Source of the DNA: Oscarella lobularis
Lineage: Eukaryota > Porifera > Homoscleromorpha > Homosclerophorida > Oscarellidae
Reading direction: 5' to 3'
Length of the DNA: 64,000 bases
Assembly (NCBI RefSeq): GCF_947507565.1
Contig: NC_089175.1
Coordinates: forward strand, 3,089,733 to 3,153,732
Shown here: positions 42,082 through 54,947 of the stretch, one piece after another
Position numbering within the stretch: position 1 is the stretch's first letter
How the letters are laid out: every line of letters begins with the position of its first letter
Translations under genes and position numbers: made by a program
Notes under the pieces: generated by a model
Told to the model about the DNA's origin: nothing
What the model saw: the letters and a program-made list of their open reading frames with translations, nothing else
The model's database searches: none

Positions 42082-45000
42082 ATGGCCGATCCTTGCTGGA
42101 AAGCACACCTTCAGCCAGTTTTTGCTCAGGTTGTCAGGCATATGAGCGAACTCGACTTGCGCGACATTGCTGATTCGATGCTGACGAAGAGCCTACTGGA
42201 TGTGAACGAGTATAAGAAGCTTCTAGGCAATTTAGGGAGTAGCCAAAGCAAGGATGCAGCTAGAATAATACTGATTACTCTTATGGAGCTTCCTACTCCG
42301 AGCTTCAACACATTCTGCGGCATCTTACGCGATACCGGCCTTGACTCAGCCAAGGCTGTATTGCGTTTAGTTGAACCCGTAATAAAGGAGCCAGGGAATG
42401 GCAAACAGACTGCGCGTGACGTGTCACCGCCGATGACGCAGATGTTAGCAGAGCAGCAGCAGCAGCAGCAAGAGAACAATGAAAAGCAGAAGCAGCATCC
42501 ATCTGTAATTCAGAGTAAAGACAAGGCTGCTGTTATTGATTTTTCGGCGGCGCCTTTCAATGTGGCTCACAGAAACGGTTATTAAGCTAGATACATACAC
42601 TCAGATCACTACACTAGACGTATTTTTGCAAATTGCAGGAAAACCAAAGCCCGTTCAAGAAGAAGTGGACAGAAAACAATGCAAAGATCAGTCTGCATCA
42701 GCAGCGAATGTCTTTCAGAATAATCCTCTCGCTAGTCAATCTCCTGAAGTGCCTCGTCGACCGAGATCAAGATCAAGTATTGTGCCTTTAGCAGTGCACT
42801 GAAACTTTTACTTTAGCAATGCTTTTTTAGAGCTGGCGTCGAAAGGAGTGCTATTGCTCTGTTCATCCACACCTGCGGATGAGCAATACACGAGCAGGCT
42901 GCATAAATGTCTGACCGAATGCGGCGTCAATGCATTCTTTCTGGAATCGAAAGAACGAGATCACGTAATTGAAATCTGGGGAAAACAAATGACAGAGGAA
43001 AAAGATGCGTCTTTGAAACGTTATTCTCACTGCTTACCTGTCATCACAGCCGATTTTCTTCAAAAGGGCAACTGCTTGCAGGGGCTCATTGAGGCTATGC
43101 TAAATCAAGCTAATGATCGAGGCATGCAAATTCTTCCTCTTCTAGTTGACACAACTTTGGAGGAATTTAAGACAAAGCACCCGCGACTGTCAACTTATGC
43201 GCCTTTTTCGTGCTCGTCCAGCTCGGATTTGCAGAGTCTAGCAAATTCTATACATAAGCGACTGAGTAGGCTCTCCTAGTCACGGTCATGTACTAGTAGC
43301 CACAACTTACTTTGCTTTTTTTAGACGCTAGTCATCGATTATCGGATGACGTTAGTATGAGTTCCGTCTGCAAGCCCGTCTGCAAACCTGGCGGTCTTCC
43401 TGGGAAAAGTGCCTTTTTTTGTGGCAGAAATACCGAACTTCACCAAATTTTGTCAGAATGCTCTTCTCCTATCTTGGCCCTTTGCTGTATTACAGGTCCA
43501 ACGGGAATCGGCAAAAGCTCTCTCGTTGCCGAAGTTGCCCACAGGGTCAGAGACGGCGACTTTCCTCCTGGAACTTCTCCCAGTACCAAGTGGAACGTTC
43601 TGTACCTCGACGCTCGAAACCTTGAAACGGAACTTCAATTTGCAACCGAGGTCCTAGCTAAAATGAAAGCTTGCTTGCGTGATCAGTTACCCAAACACGC
43701 CGGCAGCGGAGCGTCAGTTGAAACCGACAAATCTGTTAAGGTGCAACTGATGGAGATTGTCAGCAACATGCTTTATCCTTGCATCATTTTGGATAATTGC
43801 GATCAGGCTCTGAAGGAGGAGAATCGGGAAGGTTTCTTACGTTTCCTGCGAGAGCTTACAACGGCAGCGAAGAATTACTCCATGGCTTTGATTACGTCCT
43901 GCTCTGAAGACGTCGGTGTCCGTTTCACCCTTTCGGGAGCTAACGTTTTTCACATTCGTCTTCGTCCTTTGAGCGACGCCGACTCCGATAACTTGTTTCA
44001 GCAGAGCTGTATGCACGGGTCCACGCCTGTGTCTCAACCAATTAGCAGCGAAACGATTGAAAGTATTAGAAGTATTTGCGAGGGCATCCCAATGCTGATT
44101 CGATTGGCTGGAGCTGTCTTCCGTCGATACAGGGAGTCGATGACGCAGGACGAAATAGTTCACAAATTAAAGAAGAGGCCTTACAAAATGTTCAAAGAAG
44201 TTAGCGATATGGGATTCTTGTCCGCACTTTATAACTTACTGCCTTCGCATCTTCAAATTTTTCTTCACGGCCTATCGTTGTTTACTGGCTCATTTACACG
44301 GCAAGAAGGGGCCGTTGTATTTGGTCGGGATCCTGTGACGTTTGCCATGGAAGCGCTGAGTCCTCTGATCGATTACAATCTCGTAAACCGTGTGTCAGAG
44401 GAGATAACGGGCGACGAAATGCAGTATTACTTACACGGTCTTATTCGAAATTTTCTTCAGACTATTGGCTGCTCAGAAAAGCAGTTTCGGTATTTTCAAG
44501 AGAACTATTTTCTGCTGCAGTTAGAAAGAATAGCTGCATTGCAGATTGTCTATGATAAAAATCCACAGTTAGTTACACGGCAAATAAGGGGATTCCAAGT
44601 CATTTTAGATCAATTGGCGAGCTTAGTCAAGCCAACGGCAGACAGTTCAAAAGTTTGGGGTCAACTTTTGAGACTTATATGCAATCGTAATTCTTTCATG
44701 AAATGTTCCTTTTCGCCAGAATTGCGAAAACGCCTCATCAAGAAGTGCCTGTCGGTTTGCGTATCAAGACATAGTGCTAAGAGTGAACCAAAAATTCGTC
44801 TCGTTTTATCTGACGTGCTTTGCGATCTCGGCGATTTGAAACGGGCTTCTAGTTGTCTTGAGAAAGTTTTTGCCAGTCTTAGAAATGATGCGGTCACAGC
44901 AAAGAAAATGGTTCAAGCTAGATACTTTCTGCAAAAGGCAAGACTGCACACCAGAGAGGGAGAAGGCAATAAAGCAATCAGCATTCTAACAAATGAATTT

Positions 45001-46233
45001 CAGCGTGATCGTATTCCACTTCAGGCAAGAGAGCACGTAGAGTGCTTTATTGTTTTGGGTGATGCGTACAAGTCGACTGGGAAATACCACGATGCTATTG
45101 AAAACTTCAGCCAAGCCCTGAACCGATTCAAAGAGTGCCTTGGTCAAGAATCGTATAAAGGAAGTCATCCGGATACATGTAATGTGCTGATGAACATTGG
45201 CCATTGTCATTTTTGCATTAGGCAGTACGACGAGAGTCTTTGCTCATTTTCCGAGGCTTTTAGCATGCATCAGTGCTTGGCAAGTGACGTCTTTCCCCTC
45301 GCCCTCACTTACTATCAGATGGGAATCAGCCGAGCTGCCTTAGGCAAAGGAGCTGAAGCCGTGAAAGATTTTGAAGAGGTTTACAGACTTCTGGTTGATT
45401 TTGAAGGCAGTTCACTAGTCCTACTGAGTCGGCAAGTCGAGGCCAAACTGTCATTCTCGCAAGGAGCTCGTGCCTGGAAAGAACAGCTGAATGAAGGTAA
45501 AAAGACAAAAGAGGAGTTATTTAAAAACGGTACTAGCCTCCTTGAGGCAGCTGCTGATAGCTTTACGAAGTTAACTGATAGTCTTGCAAAGCTGGCCTCA
45601 ATTGATTCAGAGATGACTCTTGTTCTGTCAGAGAACCTGTCTTTGCTAGTTGTTATTCATGCATTACTGTCCAAGGGGAAAGAACGACAAGAGTGCCTTT
45701 CTCGTCTTCGTCGAATTGCTCTTGATTCGGAGTCTGGTCTGGTCAGAAATTGCTACGTGGTTTCGTACGTGCTTCGACCAGAACTTGAAAATGCACGACT
45801 AATCGCTGACCTACCGGAAATAATGTCACATCTCGCCTTTTACAGTTACGTTGGCAAACGTCTAACAGCCAGTGACGCGCCTCATGAGCAAATCAACGAG
45901 GATGATGCTACTCAATTTCCACTGCTAAATAGACAAAAAAGCGATTCGTTTACTGACACTGAAGGCGACGACAAGGAGGAGATGCTTGGAAAGACTTCAA
46001 GTGCGAACTTGGATGATTACGAGGATGACTGGGAGGATAGTTTTCAGCAATCTCCCGTTTCAAGTTCTTCTGCGCTTTCTGTTAATCCCAGTGCAAGCCC
46101 TACTTACAGTGTACGCATTCCCAGGACTAAAGCTCAACCGGACAAAGGCTCCGGCGGAAGTCCTTTTGACATGGGTAGCACTCATTTGTGTACCAGTTTT
46201 TACAACAAAGCTTCTAACGACAACAAAGCCTAA
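42082..46233 (+). CDS. CARD-TIR/SEFIR-STAND NTPase-TPR protein (NLR/APAF-like)
   Basis: Four exons: 42082-42577, 42639-42776, 42831-43265 and 43325-46233, 1325 aa, all in one frame. Residues ~1-100 form a CARD/death-fold (VNEYKKLLGN, FNTFCGILRDTG). A Gln-rich linker follows. Residues ~215-355 look like a TIR/SEFIR domain (GVLLLCSS, VIEIWGKQM, LPVITADFL, GMQILPLLVD); the internal Trp-x-x-Gln fits SEFIR. An NB-ARC/NACHT-type STAND NTPase has Walker A GPTGIGKSS and Walker B CIILDN. A winged-helix-like region follows, then TPR-like repeats (LGDAYKSTGKYHDAIENFSQAL; MNIGHCHFCIRQYDESLCSFSEAF). The tail is acidic and Ser-rich (DDYEDDWEDS). AATAAA lies at 46349-46354. By family it is a cytosolic sensor that oligomerises on ligand binding and signals through CARD and/or TIR; the trigger is unknown. 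Confidence 0.82.
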
Positions 46234-46649
46234 ATCGAAAATTGATCTTGAAGCTACTGTATAGAACAGTGTACTTTGTCTTTCGTTTTATAGTTCTTAC
46301 TAAGTTAGTTCTCGTTTTTACCCATTTTAGGTCATTCAAGGAGCAGACAATAAAGCACCGAGTCTTTCTGACTCGGCTCTCAAGGTACGTACCTGGAACA
46401 CCGTTTCTCGGTCAATCATTCAGTTTGGGTTTTGCAGAGGAACAGCCGAGCCGATTTCCCTTTTATTTATATTCATGGAATGGCGTGTTATGGCGTGGTT
46501 TCTTGTACTGGTAATAGGCCGGACATAGCGCGGAAAGTTTTCCTCCAGGAAAATGAAGGCTTGGATTAGAGTAGACACCAGCTTTATCATCAAAATGAAT
46601 AACTGACCTAATCCCGCCATGCAGGTCCATTTTTCGTAATTCTTTGGAC
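46234..46649. other. 3' flank of the STAND gene
   Basis: Contains the poly(A) signal at 46349. No other gene. Confidence 0.5.
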
Positions 46650-47765
46650 TAACGCTCAAGTGATCGAATAGCTGGTTTGTAATTGTAGCGCATGTGTTTG
46701 TAGTTCCTTTTGTAGCTCATTGTTATCACCACGATTTTTCTTGCATGTTTTCATTCTGTAGGCTAAAAAAGCTTTGAACTAAGTGAAACGAAAAAACAGG
46801 TCACGGCGGGAATAGATCGCGTAAATTAGCAATAACCATTATTTTTTTGTGATCATTAGAGAGCCACTCAAGGCCCGCTCTAAAGGCCTACACTAAGGCC
46901 TACGTCATGCAAAGTGCGCGCTATAGGCGAATTCCAGGGACGAATTCTTGCGTTGCAGCGTTTACCGGAGACCGCGCGGCGAGCGGACGTCGCGCATCCG
47001 TAACCGGTCACCGAGTTACTGTCTAGGAACGCTCTTGGTAGACTAAAACGAAGAGCGTGAGGCTTCTATGGCCTATGGCCTCCTGTGGCCTGTGCCTAAC
47101 GTTGTAAGAAAGCCCCCTCGACAATTGTATTCGTCTTTTCGATAAATGAATTTGCTGATCGAGAGTAGACTACTTTGCTGACGCTGATTTTACCACGTAC
47201 TACCCCTCTCAAGAAATTCCTCACGTGCAGAACGAACTCGAGTGCAATTTTATCAAATGCGCGAAGCCCTCTTCAGCACTGTTGGTAAGGGAGGGAAGGG
47301 GTTTCTTCTCATTCCTCATTCCGCTACTAATCAAACGCATATGGCTATGAGCTGTTAGGGTCTGTACTGTAGGGTCTGTGCGAATTGAGACCCTTTATTA
47401 ATTATTTTAGATGATGACAGTGAAGTGGTCTGCTTCAATTTGACATCTGTTTCACTTCACGAACCCGTTATTCAAGCCAAGCTAAAAACTATTGTATCAA
47501 CGTCACGTCAATACCAAGAACTTTACCGTTATTGTCAACGTGGACGATTGCGAGACGATCGTTTGCCATAACAAATAGCAGCAACGGGGTTTGGCTGACT
47601 CTGCACCAAGAGTTACCGCGGTACGTCAGAAATGGCAAGAAGACTATTTGCTTCGATATATCAAAGCGAATGACGCGAATCGCCCACACGACGTTGGTGT
47701 GACGATACGATCGGCGAACTGCTCTCGTTGTCCCTTCCTCGTCGTCTACCAAAACGACTCATCAA
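46650..47765 (+). pseudogene. Decayed duplicate of the TGF-beta locus (promoter + exon 1 remnant + prodomain)
   Basis: Aligns to 39880-41225 with many gaps: the promoter-side block, a short exon-1 remnant (about 47220-47285, ending before a conserved donor), and the start of exon 2 (from 47412; CFNLTSVSLHEPVI). The prodomain is interrupted by frameshifts and stops, and the mature ligand domain is missing. A non-functional copy on the far side of the STAND gene. Confidence 0.75.
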
Positions 47766-49439
47766 AATGAAATCACGACCACAGAGCTTCGCATAAGTTC
47801 GTGCTCGCCTGTCTCACAGTCGTGTTCTATTGAGACTTGGAGTTCAAAGGCTGAGATGGCCTCTTCCATACAAGTCTAGGCTGTTCCAGGCGCGTAATGT
47901 CTAAATCGTTCATTTAGCGGAGTGATGGGGTTTCTACCAAGCGCTCATTGATATTTGAAGGGAAGCCATCAAACCAGGCAAACCAACGGACCTGAGTGAA
48001 TGCCATAAATAATATGATTACATTATTAGATTTAGAAGTTATTAGGAGGGTTTAGAAACAACTTATTAGATTTTGGAAATTCAATTGGAAATTCCTAGAA
48101 ACGAATCAATGCAGGTACTCCCTTGGCCTCCTGGAGCTGTTTACACATCATTGACGTTCTACAAAGTTTGGAGCAAACTTTAGCTGTGTCTGCTAGTATC
48201 AACATCTTTCATGATCCGGCATGATTTAGAGAAAGTCAGAAATGATGCTGGTAGTTGGCATACTTATGCTCCAGCTTAACCCCAGCCTGCTTCATCAGAT
48301 GCGTTGGGCTGGTGTGTGAGCGCGTGTTTATGCATGCGCCGTGTTGCGCGTGTTTGCACACGTACGGTCTTGCTCATAGATGATGCGCTAAAGGGAAAAC
48401 TTAATCGTTTGTGCCAACTTCCGCCAACTTTGCTGCTGAGGAAAACAGTGAAAAAAAAAGCGATGAGTTTGAGAGGGGCCTCGCCTAGCACCTGCAATTC
48501 TGTGTGTACAGTACGTAAATGCAACAGAATTAGAATATTAGATTTAGCAATTCAAACGGAAGTTTATAGAAACGAATTGATGATTGGTACTCTCTTGGCC
48601 TCCTGGAGATGTTTGTTTGCAGCTGGCCGTCTACAGTCGAGCCAGTGGCCAGTGTTATTAATCAACTTCCCCAATCGACGAGGCGTTCATCAGGTACACA
48701 AGAGTCAAATGACAGCCAGTTGCAGTCGATTCTCGCGCGAATTTGGCATCATTGTTCTCTCTTCAGTATGTGGGGCGTGTGCCTTTCAACATGTAAATTT
48801 TGAAGCGGTGGGGTTCACGAGAGAAGCTGTTTAGACATTGGTAGGTCTGTTATAGGGATCTACGGCAGTTTTGAGGTGACTGCCATGACCCGACCAAGTT
48901 TACTCGTATACAGAAATCGGAGTGGGTTCTCGGATACTAAAGCACAGCAAGAGCCCACGATATATATGCGCATGCTGATGGCACGATCTTCCATTGTGGG
49001 TTGCGCCGTCGTTCAGACGTGGGCTGTCAAGACTTGGCTCGGCCTGTAACGGACGTAACGCTGATATGTCAATGATTTTTTGCGCTGCAAACGTGTGCGT
49101 AACTTTGCGGCTTCTGTTCTGGAGACGCCGACAACGACTGGCTAACCTTAATTCTGCCGGATGAGCTTTGAACGACTATTTAGGACAATTTGTGAATAAT
49201 GTAATTACTGTGACAGTTGCATTTAAATAACAAAACGGGCGGACGGACAGCTTTGGGGGACGGAAGAGGCGGTGTCATCCCTTGCTCTCCTGCAGTTGCT
49301 TACGCGGTATACTGTAGGGCGTGAGCACATCGCGTTTACTCTGGTGTCATCTCGTTTGTTACGCTGAATCGTCGCATGGAGAACGTATAACCAACTGCCT
49401 TTGGCGGCACTGTGTGAATATACGCCTCTTTATATGTAG
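47766..49439. other. Intergenic with an internal dispersed repeat
   Basis: Two related ~80-bp stretches (about 48057-48137 and 48537-48617; both with GAAACGAAT and TTGGCCTCCTGGAG) suggest a small duplication. An open frame of 176 codons at 48304-48834 has no domain or splice support and is not called. The last 200 bp should be the GTPase promoter. Confidence 0.4.
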
Positions 49440-51680
49440 ATGGGTCAGAATATTGATAAAGAAGCTGACGATGGAGTGAGAGAACCGCGTAAAACGACTG
49501 CGCCAAACATGAACCCAGAACCGAAGGAAAGAGATATAGAAGTAGTACAAGCTGTGGCTGTGGAAGAGATTATGCCTAACAATAAGTATGATGTCATTTT
49601 GAGATGCAAGCCGTCAGACCTTTGTCGGGACAAGTACTGGGAAGTTGAATTTCCCGACACGACGGTAGGAGACAGCGTTCTCAAGAAAAAGACGCAAAAA
49701 AGCGCAGTAGCAATTGGCATACTGGGAAACTTCAACCGCGGAAAAACTTGGATAATGAGCCGTCTGTGCCAGTGTGATCTACCTGATCAGGGGAATACGG
49801 TGAAAACAGAGGGTCTTAGCCTTAAATGGATCGAACCCTCCGACGAAAGCCCGGTGGGTTATGTCATCATAGACTCGGCAGGCATCAACAGTCCAATAGA
49901 CTTGTTAGAAGGTAAAGTGCAACTAAGTTGTTTTTTTTTGTATTTCAGCACAGAAATTTTTTTCTCGGAGTTAGACGCAACAGACGAAGAAACAAAAAAA
50001 ACGGAAGAATCCGAAGAGGACGAAAGTGAAGAGGACAAAACTGAAGAGAGCGAAACTGGAAAAACTAAAGAAGGCGAAACTGAAAAGGACAAAAGTGAAA
50101 AAGACGAAACTGAAAAGGACGAAACTGAAGACGGTATTTCTTTACGCTTTTGCATATGCATTATTTTGAAGTTTTCAAGCAGACTTGGGTAAACTCTTAG
50201 AGAAGCTCAAAGAGGAACGGCTTGCTGAAGATTCCAAAAAGAAGCGATTTCTTGGCGAATTTTTTACACGAAAGGCTCAAGAGTCAGCGCAATACGAAGA
50301 CTTCCTTCAAACGATGACTCTGCAACTGTCTGACTGCATAATTGTCGTTATGAACGAGACGACTTACCTTGACCAAGTATTTCTCCACAACGTCGTGAAA
50401 AAATGGCTGACGCTGTGTACAACCGATTCTTGCCCGGAGCGCTTACGGCGAGATAATGATGTTTACGTTGTACACAACATGCTCCGCATAACAGACGCGA
50501 AAGAAAGAGATGATCTCTTTAAGGTGCCACTTTTTAATTCTATTAATAATGGTTATCAACTAGCTTGAAGCTTTTAGGGTAGCACCAAGCAACTCTATCC
50601 AGGTCAACTTGAACAGAAAGGAAGCGTTCTTCAATTCACTTGTACGCATGAAAGTTTTAGAACGCACCACGTTTGTCTCATGTGCGACGACGACGAGTCG
50701 GGCAAGGTGTACAATGACAAAGTATTCGCTTTGCTTAAGCAGTGGATGCAAAGCCGCGTTAATCAGTGTGGAAACAAGGGGCTTGGCCCTCTAGTTGAAC
50801 GCTTTAGCAGTTGCGCTAATACCGTTCTGACCCGTGCATGGCTACGTACAGAATTTGAAAGAAATTAGACCCCAGATTGTCCGGAAGAAGCTAAGGTTTC
50901 AGGCAGTGAAAGAAAACAAAGGCCAACGATTAAAGGCAATTACAACAATGGAAGACCGGATTTACGGCGCGATGAAAGGCTTCGTTCCTCCGGTAAGCGA
51001 ACTTAGACGATGTGGGCCTTTGAAGTGGTTATATATTGACTGGCACGCGAGACCGCGTCAGGCGCATGACATCGTCGCGAGATGAGCAGTTAATTAGACG
51101 TGGGGGACTTCCGAGAGGTTTTGGGACTCACTGTAAGATATAACGTGCTTTTCCGAAAGAGTGTCAGTGCACGAAGAGAGAAGATATGGCGTTCAATCAA
51201 CCTCCCAGCATTGCCTTGCATGCTATCACGTTGTAATATTTATAATACCAGATATTTTTCTTTTAGGTGACAGTTTCAACGTACACGTCTAAATCCGGGA
51301 AACGATGCAAATTGATTTATCTGGAAATGCCGGGCGTAATTGAAAATTCTATCAAACTTGAACAAATTTATCGAAATTCTGATCCCGGCTGCAGCGCCGT
51401 CCAAATCAAAGCGACAAAGGAAAAAATAGATCCAATAGCCTTTTTGGCGGAAAGCAATAGTTTGACGGAGGCTGATGCCGGAATTATTCCACATGAGAAA
51501 CCAGATTTGGAAGAAGAGGCAGATAGTTGTCGATATGGCGAGATTTGCAAAACGTTTCAAATTCCTTTAGATTTTGATGCGAATGGTACAATAATTTGGG
51601 GCAGACCCGGAACTGTTTACGTAGTATTTGAAGAAAAGAAACCTCGATCTCCTAGAATCTTGAAAGGGGGGAAGCAGTAG
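49440..51680 (+). CDS. Large P-loop GTPase (dynamin/GBP-like), one apparent frameshift
   Basis: Five exons: 49440-49911, 49975-50133, 50183-50523, 50578-50992 and 51267-51680. Motifs: G1 GNFNRGKT, G2-like TEGLSL, G3 DSAG, a hydrophobic strand before NETTYLDQ, and a VYVVHN strand where GBPs and dynamins carry the base-recognition loop. Exon 2 encodes an acidic Glu/Lys/Thr repeat (EKDKSEKDETEKD) inserted in the G domain. Exon 4 switches frame between about 50825 and 50840 (NTVLT to MHGYVQNLKE), so it needs one extra base removed or carries a sequencing error. The C-terminal exon (TVSTYTSKSG, SCRYGEICK) recurs at 51990-52476. Immune GTPases of this superfamily remodel membranes around intruders; here that is only an inference. 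Confidence 0.65.
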
Positions 51681-51989
51681 GCCAACCGTGACTCTATACT
51701 TTTTCATGTGCTGCAGCTGTCGGTGTCATTTTTAATTTTTATTTCTTGTTCGTTTTTGCTAGTCTGCTGGACCGCTTAGAGCTATAACTATTTGTAAAAT
51801 TTGCCAGATTTGGAAAAGCGTTAAAAAGGATTTGGACATGCATGGGACTGTTTTACTTGTTGTCTGTAAAAAAGAAAAGGAAGACATAGACGTCCGACTG
51901 ACCAAAAAAGTTATTGATTTATTTCTGCCGGCCTCAGTGTCGAGATTTTAGACTTCATCTTACTTCTCACCTTACCTAGCATCTTTTAA

Positions 51990-52476
51990 AAGAGTTGAAG
52001 CTGTTGAAGATCGGCTTTATGGCGTAACGCGAGGCTTTGAACCTCCGGTAAAGAAGTAGTTATATTGCTAACTGAGTGTTGTTTTCTATTTCATAGGTGT
52101 CAGTTTCAACGTACACTTTTAAATCTGGAGAAAGGGTCAAATTAATTTATCTACAAATGGCTGGAGTAAAACCGAGTTCAGTCAGCATAAAATTCCGTTG
52201 CAGTGCCGTGCGAATCAAAGCGGCGAAGGAAAAAGTAGATTTAATTGAATTTTAGCAGGTGAAGAAAGATGAGCGCATTCTGCCAGATTTGGAGAAGCCA
52301 GATGTACACGAGAAAGAGTCAGATAGCTGTCGATATGGTGAAATCTGCAAGACGCTTCAAATTCCATTAGATTATGAAACAGGCGGCGAAACGGTTTACT
52401 TGGCATTTGCAGAAAAGGAAAAAAGGAAAATCCATGAACGAGTGAGTTCCAGTGAAAAATCAGCTACTCAGTGTTG
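51990..52476 (+). pseudogene. Partial duplicate of the GTPase 3' end
   Basis: Copies the exon-4 end (EDRLYGVTRGFEPP), a shortened intron and the last exon start (VSVSTYTFKSGE), then an interrupted middle and SCRYGEICKTLQIPLDYE. It has stops and no upstream G domain. It may serve as an alternative 3' exon, but a relic is more likely. Confidence 0.65.
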
Positions 52477-52606
52477 AACTGTCTCGTCGTGAGTGTTTTT
52501 GCCTTTCTGTTGTATTACGCACGAAGTTCAAAAATAGCTTTTCAATGACGTCATGAAAGGAGTGTGTGCACACTGCGAAGGGCGTTGTCTCTCTATTCGA
52601 CAAAGA

Positions 52607-54636
52607 ATGCTGGCCGTTCCTCTTCTTCTCGCCTTCGTGCTCGTACCCGTAGCCGCCGACAACGGTAAAGTGCCGCCTCGAGGCTCCTGTCCACGCGACT
52701 CCACCCCTAAAAGGAAGCGCATTGTTTGTAGACGTCACGTTGAACCTGTTCAATCGATCGAGCACCCCTGGCGACTTTTTCGACTTCGTCCCGATCGGAT
52801 ATAACGGCGTCCTGCCCGGAACGACCGTCGTATTCGTCTGCAACACGTCGAGAACCGGCCCCTTCATGTTCGACTGGTATTTTCGTCCCGTCGGTTCGAT
52901 GGACGGCATCGCCGGCGAACAGCTCATCCGCTCGTCGCTCAACCCGGGAACGAACTTGACGAACGGCGGTAGCACGCTGACAATCCGCTCGTTCTCGTCC
53001 CAGTACACCCAAGAGTACCAGTGCATTGCTTCGAACGTCGGAGGCGTCGAGGGGGATACGAAATGGGTCGCCGTTCGCTCGGCTGGTAAGGTCCTATACG
53101 TTTAAGCAGCAATCGAGTCACAGTGTCAATCATTTCCTGTAGTGGTGGTACACACCCTACTAGTGTAACTGTAAAAAAAAGTCAATTGTTATTTGGTAGC
53201 GTTCTTGGAGAGGAATCTTTTGATTGTTTTTTCCTCAAGCGTAGACTCTATTGAACCTAATACGTATTCGTCCCTCCTTTAGTTGTACCTGATCCGCCGA
53301 AGATTGTGCTCCCTGACACCATTCGAAGGGACTTCAACATCACTCTCGCTTGGACTGGTCCCATGTTTACCGGCTATCAGCCGGTGACGTCATACGACAT
53401 ATTCTATCAGACTAATCATCCGGACTCCCCGTGGAATCAAACGGTGCTAGGGGGCTCAGGATTTAACAAAGTTATCATCACGCCTCTCTTTCCGAACACC
53501 GACTACGTATTTCGAGTTCGCGCCGTCAATGTCGTTGGACCGGGCAACTTCAGTCAGCCAGAACAGATCAAGACGCAATTGGCTCGTAAGCAGAAATGGC
53601 ACCGCGTCTTCAGTGGTCCGTGTACTTACGTTTGCGCGCCTAGCAATCGACAACCCGCCAACGAATTTTGCAATAACGGTACAAAACGCGACTTCGACGT
53701 CAGTCAAATTCAATCTGTCTTTCACGGTAAGCAGCAAATGCGCGATGAAGTTTTATTATTGATTATTGTCTATTCTAATACCTATTTCATTTTTCTAGCC
53801 TGCCATGTCACCGTGCTTATCTCCTTGCTACGAGGAGATCATCGGCTACAATCTGACTGATGTGGCAAATACGATAACGCCTGTGTCAGTTGCCAGCGGC
53901 GCCGACACGGTGACTCTGACCGGTCTGAAGGGACTCACGACGTACGAACTCGTTGTCTACGCTCTCAACGCCGGCCCGTACGTCTCCCCGCCGAGCAACG
54001 TGCAAACCATTCGAACGACAGCCAGAGGTATAAATAATCTTATTGATTTTTCTGCCTGCGACCGTTTGTTGTCTTCGAAGCTCCTTCTCAACCGACGAAC
54101 GTGCGTGCTTTGACCAGCGAGACAACTGCGACTTCGATTGCCTTTGCATGGGATCCTCCACTTGATAACGGCGGTATCAACGTGGCGACGTATAAAATAC
54201 AATATAAAAAGGACAGCGAAGTGGATTTCATCGATTTCGGCTCTCGGTCGGGTCTCGACGCAACGATTTCGAATCTCAACTCGAGCACGAGGTACTACGT
54301 GGAAGTAAAGGCGAATAACACGTACGCAGTCGGCCCTGCGGGATCAACCTTTGTGACTACGAAATCACAACGTAAGAACCGTTTTAGACGAAGGGACAAA
54401 AAAGGGATCATTGGTTCCTTTTTTTATTGATAAGAGCACGCGATCATCTGTAGATGCGCGTGTCTTTTCTTAGCTCTTACCGATACGTGTGTTTTATAGA
54501 GTCTACAGTAACTGGTCGGCCAAGAACCTCTTCTCCGACGCAGCCTATCACGCCTTCGGATTCAGGTTCAATGGTTCTCTGTTCCACATTAGTTCTGCTT
54601 GTTTTAGTTAGTCTGCCATTTTTTGCTGCACATTGA
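52607..54636 (+). CDS. GPI-anchored Ig + 3 FN3 surface protein
   Basis: Seven exons: 52607-52664, 52732-53085, 53283-53585, 53644-53726, 53799-54027, 54081-54371 and 54500-54636, 484 aa. The signal peptide is MLAVPLLLAFVLVPVAA (an upstream in-frame ATG at 52553 is possible). There is one Ig domain (VVFVCNTS, YQCIAS) and three FN3 domains, the second split across two exons. After a Pro/Thr/Ser stalk the protein ends in a hydrophobic tail with no cytoplasmic residues (SGS then STLVLLVLVSLPFFAAH). That layout predicts a GPI anchor and separates it from the transmembrane receptors upstream. Confidence 0.8.
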
Positions 54637-54947
54637 TTGATTTTGAAATTTTAGCATCTATTCGTTATGTTTGTGTTGGCTAGATTTTATGTGTATGTGA
54701 TCTTTGCTAGATGTGACGATTCGTAGCTTTTGTTTGTTTTTGCTTTTCATGTTCGGTGCTTTGATAGCAAATTGACTACGTGCAGCGTCGCGATAAAAAC
54801 CAGACACAATAACAAAGCGTAGAAAGTATTTGAGCAAAGATACTCAATGCGCGCGCTAGGCACGATTGGGGACTCCCTGGGGAGTTCCCTGGGGCACTTC
54901 GTTGGACTTCACCCAGTCGCGCCAGTCGTCGTCGGGGGACGAACAAA

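Noticed and set aside
48304-48834. A 176-codon open frame
   Set aside because: Starts without context, no domain or signal peptide, odd composition; part overlaps a small non-coding repeat.
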